Below are positions 21,650 to 31,830 of a stretch of 64,000 nucleotides of DNA, in pieces. Under the pieces are notes generated by a model that was not told the DNA's origin, made no database searches, and worked only from the letters and a program-made list of their open reading frames with translations. The stretch is taken from the NCBI GenBank assembly GCA_015680685.1, contig MNCI01022058.1, positions 276,947 through 340,946 of the forward strand, read 5' to 3'. A program made the position numbers and the translations under genes. The DNA comes from Gnetum montanum. Its lineage: Eukaryota; Streptophyta; Gnetopsida; Gnetales; Gnetaceae. The stretch's first letter is position 1; every line of letters begins with the position of its first letter.

Positions 21650-24203
21650 TCAACGACGGCATGTGTTAGCATGACTGTATGCATTGAGTGCAGTGATTGG
21701 GTTGAAGGGGGCTTCGAAGTTTTGATTGATACTGAGGTATCTTAGGAATCAGCTGCTTGTGATTGCAAAGGTTTGGTTGGACTGTTGGTTCTGAAGAAAG
21801 GTCTTTTCTTCATGTGGTTGTTGGAACCAACAGTAGATTGAGAGTTAACAGCCATCGTGGTGTTACGTTGCTGTGACTGGGTAGGGATTTCACCTTGCAT
21901 CATAGGAGTAGGTGGTAGTGGAGCTATTGGTGGAAGAGATGTGGCTAGATGAGAAGGATGATATGCTTGCGAAATATCACCTCTAGATGAGGGAGTTCCA
22001 TAATACTCATGGGCTTAGTAGTGAGGTTGAGGAGTGACGTGACCAGTAGAGTCACGTGGGGAGATTGGCTGCTACATGTAATATCCATATGGGTTAGGTT
22101 GTTGATAAGGATATTGTTGGCTTGGTGGTGGCATTCGCCATGATTGTGGGTGTTGCCACTATTGATATTTCTCAATCGGTTGTGGTGGAGTTCCACTAGG
22201 ATAATATGTTAAGGGTTGGTGGAACTACCTTGGGTTACCTTGAAGATAAGGTAACCTTCGGGGTGTTTGGCTTTTGTTTAATCATGGGTTAAGTGCATAC
22301 ACCCCAGACTACTGCAGATGTGAGATTACAGGGCAACATCCTTTAGGATGATCATATTGACATATCTCACATCCACTATCATTGTCTGTTTCTAAATCCA
22401 CAACCTCTTCAATGATGACAACTTTGCCCTTTCCCTTGCTATGTGCATGTTCAACCTCTTTCTTTTTTCTTTTCTCACTAAGTTTCTCTCTAACTTCTCT
22501 ACTATTTTAAGAATAGTTTAAAATCTATTGTTTAGGGAATCCCACATTTGGTCTACATTTGTCAAAACTTCTGATGTCATCTTTTCGATAGGCAAAGTTT
22601 TCCTATTCACCATCTCTTTGAGTGGTGACTCTTCTTCATCCTCACAAAATCTTACTCCCCTCCTCCAAAGGGAAGGATCTCAGTTATACTCTTCTACACT
22701 TTCTCTCTTTCGTAGCTCATCTTTTTCCTTAGCAACTTGCTCTAATAGTCTTTGAATTTGATGGGACCTAAGCTTGGATAGTCTCCCTTGGGCATAAGTC
22801 CCAAGGGTTCTTCTCGTTTCATGCCTAAGCCCATCCACGAGATGGTGTAGTTGATCCTGTTGCAAATAACCATGGCTAGGACAATGATGTAATAGTGCAT
22901 AGTATTGGCCCATGGCAGCATCCAAGGGTTCATGTCCTCCTTGTTTCTAGCCTTGGATTTTCTTTCACAAGTTAGACACTTGGGAGTACATTTGGTACTT
23001 GTCATTAAATAGTTCTAACATAGTACTCCACCTACGAATGGATTTTGATTCCTAAGACCGGTACCAGCTTTCCGCTTCTTTAACTAATGTTCGTGGAAAC
23101 AACTTAAGTTTTTGCCATTCATTCTCTATGTTCTGTAAGGCACACGCATCATGGAATTCTTGTAAATGATTTTGAGGTTCAGTGGTTTATCCCCCTTCAA
23201 ATCGTGGGATGTTGTTCATATCTAATCTCTTGATCCTACTATCTTTATGATGCCTTGTTGGAATTCTAACAGCCACAGTCATGTCCAACATACTTCGAGT
23301 AGCGAGGAGGGGTTCATCATGATCGTCTCGTCCATGGCTTCTATGATGCCTACGTTGTTGCCTACTCTCCCTTCTTCTATGTCATGGCTCTCTAGAGTGC
23401 CCTCGTCCCCTTTCCTGGTTGTTTCGTCTATGACTTCCACTTTGCCTACCTTTATCCCCATGGCCTTTTTATTTATGACCATGTCCATATATTGAAGGAG
23501 AGGATGAAGGAGATGATGAAGGTGAAGAAGAAGGAGAGCTGTCACCATGATGATGTCTGCTACCTTCTCTTCTGTGGTCTCGACCCTAATCGTAATTACA
23601 ATCAAAATGTCCACTTTTATCATGAGTTCGTGTCCCTTTTTTGGAGCCTTTGTGCCCATGGGTATCAAAACCTGGGTTATGAATAGTGGAATGAAGGTTC
23701 TGATACACAACCCCTTGGCCAAAGTCAAGGGAAGGAACATCGTTATGTGGGCAATTGCCTAAGGTAGGTTCACCACCCTCATTTTTGCTTAAGACATGTG
23801 GGGCATCCTGGGACCATTTACCCTTCAAAGACTTCTAATGTCTCTCTTGTTGTAAGTCCCTATGATGTTGTGCCTCTGTGGGACGGTATTCTCTTGAGTC
23901 ATGGTCTTGCACAATGTATTCTACATGTAAGTGTGGCATGCCAATTCGTGTGAGAGCATGAAGAAGCATGCTTGGGACTGAATGATCGGGAGGTAACACT
24001 ATGTTACTTTCTAAGTCTCGCCAACATAACTATTTGTCTTGATGGAGGATAAAGGTGAAGTCTAATACATACTCATCAGGCTGAATATATACCACTGGAA
24101 CTTGTTGAGGAACTAGCGGATCAACGTCATGTATATTACATCGCTGACTATTTTCTATTTCAGACCTAGGTGGTGAGGCACTTTCGTACGAAGAAGGAGA
24201 CAT
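21650..24203 (-). pseudogene. Element B gag relic
   Basis: The start is the ATG at 24,203 (MSPSSYESASPP), 120 bp inside the primer site. Segments in order: a short N-terminal frame (24,203-24,030, YVLDFTFILHQDK), a His/Ser/Arg-rich stretch (23,828-23,279), the Retrotrans_gag core (about 23,130-22,680, with DQLHHLVDGLRHETRRTLGTYAQGR), the compact zinc knuckle CEICQYDHPKGC (22,336-22,371), and a Pro/Gln-rich linker. Broken by at least five stops or shifts. The knuckle is intact here. Confidence 0.82.
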
Positions 24204-24321
24204 ACTTGTGTATTCAGTGTGCAATGTATTCTCATTTATTATTTTCTCAACCAGCCCTAAGGATTTGTTCCAATGATGTGAATGATTTCCTATGTTCTAG
24301 TTAGCACACAAACAACTAAGT

Positions 24322-24338
24322 CCCCAACAATGGTGCCA
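24322..24338 (-). other. Element B primer-binding site (tRNA-Asp, decayed)
   Basis: ccccaacaatggtgcca differs from the tRNA-Asp 3' end ccccggcaacggcgcca at four positions, all transitions. It sits one base from the LTR. Confidence 0.78.
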
Positions 24339-24339
24339 A

Positions 24340-25290
24340 TGATGAGCGGTGAGGTACCCCTATGCTCAACCATACGAATATGAGCATTTCACACACACTT
24401 CGATCGAATTCCAAGGACTAAGTGCTTATGCGTCCTTGTGGAATAAGGATAGGTTGGTTGATCATTGTCTTCCCAAGCTTACCTGTATGTCACGATTGTA
24501 TGGTTAAGTAAGCTTGAGGAATATGATTTTTATATCTTTTATGTTTTTATGTCCTGCACTAGTAGGGAAGGAGAGAGCTAACTAAGTGATTAATTTAACT
24601 TAACTACTCATTAACTAAGTTCTAACTAATCCTAACACCAACATCTATTCCCACTTGCCGTACACATCCTAAACCAGTGCAACACTACTAGGATTACCAA
24701 ATGCTAATCGTTACTGGGTTACCAAGCATCACACACATGCTCAAAGTGGTCGTGCTTGTGTAATTTAATGATTTGCTTAATTGATCAAAATGAATTGTTG
24801 TACTAATAACAAAAATGTAAAGTGCATAAAATAAAATAAAATAAATGCATAAGAAAATAAAATAAAAGAAATGCATAAGAAAACAAATCTCAAGTGCTAC
24901 AAGGATGAATCAAAGAGCTCATCTTTATTGCCGTACACAAGGTGTGCTCAGGTACAAAATGCTCAAATAAAGATCTGTCCACACTTAGACCTCATGCTGT
25001 GGGCACTTGGAAAATACTCTAACTTTCATACAAACTATAAGATTTTTGCTACTTGACTGCTAAAAGACTTCTTTTTTTCCAATTGTGCTCCTGGGCACTG
25101 TATTTATAGGCTTGGGAGCAACTACTCTAATAATTAGAGTAACCACTCTAATAATTAGAATAAACCGCTAGAGTAACTACTCTAATAATTAGAATAAACT
25201 ACTAGAGTAACTACTCTAATAATTAGAATAAACCTCTAGAGTAACTGCTCTAATAATTAGAATAAACCTCTAAAGTAACCACTCTCATCA
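24340..25290 (-). repeat. Element B 5' LTR (951 bp)
   Basis: Plus-strand edges are TGATGAGCGGTGAGG and ACTCTCATCA. The U3 start (about 25,120-25,285) holds several 34-bp units with CTCTAATAATTAGA, two more than the 3' LTR. TATAAATA is the rc of about 25,101-25,108. A splice-donor-like CAGGTAAGC is the rc of 24,477-24,485. The AATAAA-type signal lies near 24,922. Confidence 0.9.
25122..25285 (-). repeat. 34-bp tandem repeats in element B 5' LTR U3
   Basis: The unit is about AGAGTAACTACTCTAATAAT followed by TAGAATAAACCACT. Each unit contains a near-palindrome TCTAATAATTAGA. Four to five units are present here, versus two fewer in the 3' LTR of the same element. Confidence 0.85.
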
Positions 25291-25295
25291 GTATT
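25291..25295. other. Target-site duplication of element B (right)
   Basis: gtatt, identical to 15,362-15,366. Confidence 0.9.
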
Positions 25296-26330
25296 CTTAG
25301 AGAAATTTCATGTTGACCATGACCTCACCACGACTTCACCACAACCCATGGTGCCCTACAAGAACTTTATCATGACCCATGCTACTTTACTATAACTAGT
25401 ATAGGGATACCTCGTCCAACCCTCTTATTCTTCCTTACATGTGTGTTTTGCAGGTTTTAGGATCTGTGAAGACATCTTGTTGGACAAGAAGATGTCTTGG
25501 TTGGGAGCTGAGTCTTCTTAAAAGATATATTATTCTAGCAGGAGATGTCTTGCTAGTAGAAGAGGCATCTCAAGGGATACATCTCCCCAATAAAGGAGAC
25601 ATCTTAGGAAAGACATCTTGTGTAAAAAGGAGATGTCTTACCCATGGAGGAGACATCTTCCAAAAATAGTAGATGTCTAGTTTGAAAGCTGTGAATTGAT
25701 AGAAGATAACCCGAGAATGCCAAAGATGACCTATATGACTAAGAAACTTCAAGAATTAACTGTTCCAAGTTGGGAAACAACCTAGAGATAGAGGAAAAAG
25801 ATAGAAATAACATGGGAACTCCAAATTAAGCTTATTGAAGGTTTTTCTTGGGTTTTTATCTTGTTTTCTTAGTAAATTTATTGGTGTTTCATGCTTGTTG
25901 ATGGAGAGAGTGTGATAGAGAAGTCTTGATGAGAGCTATTAAGTTGAGGATGGCTTGGTAAGAGTGTGATAGGGTACATCGAGTGAGTGCAGGTTTGGTT
26001 GAAGCTCAAGGGCCAATGTATGTAGATTGGCCTATGTGTTTTTGTCTCTTATTTACTTCTTTGATTAGAATCTCTATCTTGGATTATGAAAGATAATTTC
26101 CATCGGTTATGTCTTGCATTAAGAACAACCATTGTGTGGTTATAGAGCCTCGTGCTCTACAAGATTGTTTGAGTGTTTGAGAGGCTTTGGATGTTTTGTG
26201 GGTTTTGAAAACCATGTTGTAATCTTCTAATTAAATAACTAAAGATAGCTAGTTTCTTATTGTCTAGAAAATTAATTATCTTTTCATAATATCTGGATTT
26301 AGTATTTGAAGGTGTTTTAGTTATGAAGTG
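25296..26330. repeat. Unclassified decayed sequence with AGACATCT/AGATGTCT cluster
   Basis: It continues the sequence interrupted by element B. Between about 25,465 and 25,680 the 8-mers AGACATCT and its reverse complement AGATGTCT (and one-base variants) occur about ten times in both orientations. No coding signal. It may be the R/U5 part of an old LTR that ends near 26,378. Confidence 0.35.
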
Positions 26331-26374
26331 AACCTACTCTAGTGTTATTAGTATCGAAGCTTAGTTGGACTTGT

Positions 26375-26645
26375 ACTTATTTTAAGAATTTTTGTCCATT
26401 TTAGATGGTGTCAAAGAAAACAAGTTAAGGCACTGAATAGAGATCTAGAGAGCATGAAGTTTGTCTTCGACATGATGGTTGCGTGATTGGATGAAATCAG
26501 TGCAAAGGTAGACAAAAATTTCGATCTTAACCATATCCAAACACACAAAGGTGATGAGTATGCATGTTTAGATGAAGAAGTTTCATAACTAGACCGAGAT
26601 GGAGTGTACAATGAGAAAGGAAAAATCTACCTATGGAAGTGTAGG
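26375..26645 (+). pseudogene. Leader and gag start of another LTR-element lineage
   Basis: TTAGTATCGAAGC (about 26,378) resembles the tRNA-iMet primer site TTGGTATCAGAGC used by many plant Ty3/gypsy chromoviruses and Ty1/copia elements. About 25 bp on, ATGGTGTCAAAG begins a frame. After one shift it reads LNRDLESMKFVFDMMVA, then LDEISAKVDKNFD, a coiled-coil-like gag N-terminus. The sequence is cut at 26,646 by element C. Lineage is uncertain, and a chromovirus is only a suggestion. Confidence 0.5.
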
Positions 26646-27572
26646 TGATGAGTAGCGATTATACCCTACGCCCAACCATATGAATTACAAGAATTCATGC
26701 GTAATCTGGTCAAATTCCGTAGACCTTAAAATCCTAAGTATGTTGGTTCTAGAAAGTGAAATTTAATCATGACAATCATTGTCTTCCCAACTACACTTAT
26801 GAAGCTTAGTTGTATGGTTAAGTGTAATTGAGGCACCTGATTTTTATTATTTTATATTTTATTTTCCTATGATTGATAATAAGTTGAAACTCAATTTATT
26901 AACCAATTTAGATAATCTTATTACTAATTAATAAATAACTAACTATCCTAACATAAGCATATAGTCCCACTTTCTATACACATCATGAATGTATAAAACA
27001 TTGTTGGGTTACCAAGCATTAAGTGTTGCTGGGATTACCAATCAATTTATGTTATGCTCGAAGTAGTCATACTTATGTCTTTAATCTATTTAACTTAATT
27101 GATTAATTAATTAAAGTCTTACTCATCTTAATTAATCGCATAATTAATAAAAATGATAAATGTAGAAATAAATCATTAATCTATTCCAAGTATTGCAAGG
27201 TTTGATCATGAGGCATGTCTTTATTTTCATTTATTCTAGTGTGCTCAAGTACATTAGTGCTCAAATAAAGATCCATATACTTTATGACTCTTGCTATGGG
27301 CACTTAAAAAAATATTCTCTCTCAAATGACAAAATTGCAAGAGCTCTGCGACAACTATGACAAGACATGCTCATAAACATAGTGGATGAATGCGTATTTA
27401 TAGACTTTATTATGGAGCAGCATCAACAGGGCCTCATAAATGTAGAAAACGCTACATCGACATGGCCCCATCAATGAGGCAACAACACGTTGATTAGGTT
27501 GCGTTAAGGAGGACCCATTGACAGTAATGCATTGATGAGGTCTCGTCAATGTGATACTTTGGTGCTTTATCA
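26646..27572 (-). repeat. Element C 3' LTR (927 bp)
   Basis: On the minus strand it begins TGATAAAGCACCAAAG, like the E-type start TGATGAAGCACTAAA. U3 motifs are CATCGAC- and GGGGCC-like rather than GATATC arrays. TATA is rc of about 27,393-27,400. Plus-strand left edge is TGATGAGTAGCG, preceded by gtagg, a candidate target duplication whose partner lies outside the window. Confidence 0.85.
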
Positions 27573-27809
27573 TATCCCCACAATTGAATGAAAACTTCTC
27601 CTTGAGTTCCCTTACAAAATAGAAAAGGTATGGGGTTATTGACTGACACTTGACACAACAAACTAACATACAAAACTAACAACAAAACTGAGTGCCCAAG
27701 TATACATATCAACATAATTACAAAATTTGTGGTGTTCATGACACAAAATATAATACCATGACATGACTAATCAAACTAGATAGCACATCCTTTAATGGCA
27801 TGAAGATGG

Positions 27810-30640
27810 TTGAGATCAAATGATCCTAGGCGGTGGAGGTTCCTGAGGTTTTGAAAGACCTTTGCCACCTTCAGGTGCACACAATGGTTGAGGAGACTGT
27901 GGCTATCTTGCTGTAGATGCTACCTTCAGTGGAAGGTGAAAGACGTTCAGTAATGCCTTCATCTTCTCCTCCTTCTTCTAGGCATCATTCACAGTCCATA
28001 CGGCATCGCCAATGTAGGCTAGAATCGAGTTATCCCATGGACAAGGCATTACTGGGAATAGCTCCTTGACATTAATGAACTAGGTAGCGAATTGTTTATG
28101 TTTGACACCAAACGCCCTAACTACATTTTACAACTCCTAGTAATCATTCATTCTTTTGGCTAGGCTCTTAGCAATGGATCTCTGATCAGTATATCTACCC
28201 TTGAGAACCTTGAGTTCAATGTTTACCTCTGCAAGCTTTTACTTGGTGTCCTTATGGTGCTTGAACTCAGCCTCTTACAACAAGTACAAGCTAGCCACCT
28301 ACTTTTCCAATTTTGATCATGGTCGTTCGATAGTCAACATAGCCAGGTTTACATACTAGATATTGGCAAGCTCCATATATTCAGTCATCTCCTCTATCTC
28401 CAACTCCTTTAGGCAAATTTCTACATTATTATATTGATCAATCCCATCAATGATGGGTTGCCATAATTTGCATCCTTATTGGAGTTTCTAGAGGGTCTTG
28501 TTCACCTTTGCCTTCACCAATTGGATGTGTTTCTCATTTATTTCCTTCTGTAGGTTGACCTAGTCTCTATAGAAATCCTTGACTCTCTCAAATTTAAGAG
28601 CCTTCATTTTCCAGGCAGCTACCTCTATTATAGATTTTTGGTGAAGGGCATGAACCTCTTGCATGGAGAGGTTTTTATTCTCAGCTACTAATTTCCTTAA
28701 CTTTGTGTCTACTTTGGCTAGTTACTATTGTTATTGATGGATAAAATTAGTCAACTATTGTTTATGCACATCAACATTTCGCAAGAAATGATTTTTTTCA
28801 GTCAACTGCACATTCTCCTAACATGTTAGATCCAATGCCTTTTGAATTTTATGCTAGGTGGCATCTACCAATGATTGGTATAACACCATCATCTCCATTA
28901 CACCCTCAACCCCTTTCAATCTAGTGTGAAGCTATTCTATAACTTCATTTGTCAATGCTAGCTTGAGAAATGTAGGATCAGCAATCTGATCTCTCAATCC
29001 AACAACTTCCACAACTGAGCATTCATTTAGCTCCTTGGCTATTTTGATTTGCCCTTCCAAAATAATACTCTTGCCCCTTGCCTCTAGCAACTCCAACTGG
29101 GTTGTAGTTATATTATCAAAAGGTCAAAGACATCTGAAAGTGGTTGCTTGGTTCCTACAAGTCAATCTAATAGTTTTTCATGTTGTACTACACTTATTCT
29201 ACTACTTATGGTCCCTACGAATGTCTGCACATCTTTAAGTGTAATGACATCTAGTATAGATGTCTCAACTACATTAAGCATTTTGGAAATTCTTTCAGCA
29301 ACCACCTCAGCTGCTATTTCTCATCCCTAGTGTTGCATCACAAGTATTTGTTGCCCCTTCACCCTCCTCTAAGTGCACTGAAAAGGTTGCAAAATTTCTA
29401 GAAATCTTTAGGAGTTGCTACTATTCTAAGAGAGATACCGTTACCTCTTTGGTGCTATGATTCAACCCCATAGACAATTACATTCATTGGGTAAAGAAAA
29501 TGGGTCCACCTCCCCCCATCAAGTTAACTATTTAGGCCATCTCATTCAGGTGACTCATTGTGGGCCAATACACAGATGGTTCTCCATCACTCGTGCCTAC
29601 TTGTTGCTCTTGCTCACTCAAGAGCTATTCTCAGTATTTGTGCAACCATTGTGATATTGCAGTAATGTCTGACATTATTTTTTGAGTGGTAGGTGGAGGT
29701 GGTGGTTGTTTCTCCTCTTCTTGGATTATTATTAGAGGAGTTTTGTCCTTCATCATCTCCATCTAATTAGTGGTGAGAGAATGTTGGATAGCATCATTAG
29801 CATAGCAGACTCTTCCTCCCCTTCGACATAGTTTGTTGATGAGGCATGGAAATGGGAGTGCCTTCCTTCCACATTCATTCTCCTTGAACTGCTTCTCTAT
29901 CTCCAAATAGATTAGCTATGAATGGTTGATGAGAAATCTTCTACTTACAGTAGCACATGCATGGGTAGAAAAGGCAATGATCCTACTAGGCCTCACCGTG
30001 GGATTTAGATGAAAAGCTACAATCTTGTAATGGATTCTATCTGCCAGTGTGAGAGCATCATACTCCTTGTAGTCGACACCATAACACCATTGAACCCATT
30101 TCTATTTGATGTTAAGGCTCGCTTGCATCGAAATCTCGATGAGATTCACCCTAGTTTCAAGAAACCCAAGTGTTTCTATAATGGCTTGCACTGAGTAGAA
30201 CACTAAGATGTCCTTGATCTTGACCATTAAATCAACTTGCCTATTGTTCCAAAATAGGAACATCTCTCCCATATACCACTCCCCATTGTAAGTGATAATT
30301 GGCCACATGGGAGAGGTCTTTAATTGGTCCTATACTTCTTTAGGTGCTTGCTCCAAGAAAGAGCCAAAGTTTAACTCTTAGAGCATTGTCTTCTAGACCT
30401 TCCTTGATCTGATTTGGTTTAGGTAGGCTTCCGTCGAGGTCAACTCAAGGTTCACTTGTTGACCTGGTGCCTCATCTTGGTGGGAATGTTCTATTGCTGC
30501 CAACTGTTCTGGAATTTGATGAATAGACTTTACTTCAGCCTCTTCCCTAAGAGGTGTTGTGGCATGGGTTATGATTGGTTCTTCCTGGGGTGGTTCTTCG
30601 CCCCTTCCCATTCTTGGCTATTTTTTCCCTTGGTTGAGAA
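27810..30640 (-). pseudogene. Element C aORF relic (coiled-coil protein)
   Basis: Minus-strand homologue of the E aORF. It starts near 30,611 with MGRGEEPPQEEPIITHATT and shares SIHQIP with E. It then has EWYMGEMFLFWNN, VKIKDILVFYSVQAIIETLG (30,308-30,102), followed by long Leu/Glu/Gln-rich stretches. The segment at 28,500-28,380 corresponds to GGEVWQPIFDGLNAYNQAE in E. The end is Pro/Gly-rich near 27,840. It lies next to the 3' LTR, on the 3' side of where integrase should be. Many stops. Role unknown; see the E copy. Confidence 0.6.
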
Positions 30641-30982
30641 GGTCCTCCTTCCTATGTATGTTTGTCTTTTAGTGCCACCTGTGGTCACAAAAAAAATGCG
30701 TGGATTAGTAGATATAATTTGTAACTTAAAATTTTGGATGCCTTCTCGTTAATTAGTTACCCTTGGCTATGGTTCAACCATGGCAGATTTATTATTTTAT
30801 TAATTAACTTTTTTATTGTAAGTGTTACCGAAGCTCGTTGGAAAATTTTAACTCTCATAATTTGGTGTTTTAATGTTAATTCCTTAACTAAATGTTTGTA
30901 GGAGTTAGAAAAATGTCAAAAAATTTTCTATCAAAAATGGCACATTTGTGGTTTCCATGACTAAAATCTTACCTCTAGGAGC
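30641..30982 (-). repeat. Element C non-coding spacer before D insertion
   Basis: AT-rich. Its last 40 bp (ccatgactaaaa...ctataggag-like) match the family's 3' non-coding block. No coding signal. Confidence 0.55.
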
Positions 30983-30987
30983 TATAG
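30983..30987. other. Target-site duplication of element D (left)
   Basis: tatag, identical to 61,349-61,353, 30 kb away across the nest. Confidence 0.9.
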
Positions 30988-31830
30988 TGATGAGCGACAA
31001 GGTACCCCATGCTCAATCATATGAATACTAGTGTTACATGAGATTCAATCGAACTCCAAGGATTAAGTGCTTATGTGCCTTCACAGAACAAGGATGGGTT
31101 AGGCGATTGTTATCTTCCCAAGCTTACTCGTATGACACGATTATCTGGTTAAGTAAACTTGAGGTGTATGATTTTTATGCTTTTTATGTTTTATGTGCTG
31201 GTGCTAAGAGGGAAGAAGTGAATTTATTGAATAACTAATTTAAATTAACTAATCACCTAGGTCCTAACTAGTCCTAACACCAGCATCCGTTCCTACTTTC
31301 TGTACACATCCTAAACTAGTGCAACACTACTAGGATTACCACACGCTAATAGTTATTGTGTTACCAAGTGTTCCACGCATGCTCGAAGTGGTCGTACTGA
31401 GTGTGCTTACTTGTGAAAATTAACAAATCAATAAAAGTAACATTAATTAACTAATGAATGCATTAAAGAACTATAAATAGCATTAAGGGTGAGAGATAAG
31501 CTATTCTAAATGCTACAAGGTTTATCACAAATTTCGTCTTTATTTCCAAACACAGGGTGTGCTCAGGTACATAATGCTCGAATAAAGATCCATTCACTTT
31601 ATGACTCCTACTGCGAGCACTCAGAAATAGTTCTAACTCTGAGAGGGAGAAACTGCAAGAGTTTAGGTAAGGGACTAAGAACTAATTTCCAAACCAAGTG
31701 CACCTGCCTCTTATTTATAGGCAATGAGACATGTCTCGATATCAGATGTTCAATATCACTTGGCAGGATCCAATATTGCGGACTCGATATCGCGGCTGCG
31801 ATATTGCAGCCCCAATATTGCAGCTCATCA
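30988..31830 (-). repeat. Element D 3' LTR (843 bp)
   Basis: Plus-strand edges are TGATGAGCGACAAGG and GCAGCTCATCA. U3 (about 31,735-31,825) has CGATATC- and CAATATTG-type palindromes. TATTTATAG gives a minus-strand TATA box near 31,714. GTAAGC follows CGA in the leader (donor-like). It is directly followed by the GGGGGTA tract (31,831-31,837). Confidence 0.88.

Larger units (their letters stand above)
15367..25290 (-). mobile_element. Element B: full-length Athila/Tat-like Ty3/gypsy
   Basis: Minus-strand order: 5' LTR (24,340-25,290), tRNA-Asp primer site, gag (24,203 to about 21,650), protease, reverse transcriptase, RNase H, integrase (C-terminus in the sequencing gap), 3' non-coding region, polypurine tract, 3' LTR (15,367-16,249). 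Flanked by perfect gtatt duplications. Total about 9.9 kb including 612 N. The FMDDFSTYG palm motif, tRNA-Asp priming and lack of a chromodomain place it in the non-chromovirus Athila/Tat group. Stops and frameshifts in every domain show it is inactive. No extra 3' ORF was found. Confidence 0.92.

Noticed and set aside
30456-30752. 98-codon plus-strand frame
   Set aside because: Antisense to the element C aORF start (MGRGEEPPQEE), which is matched in element E.
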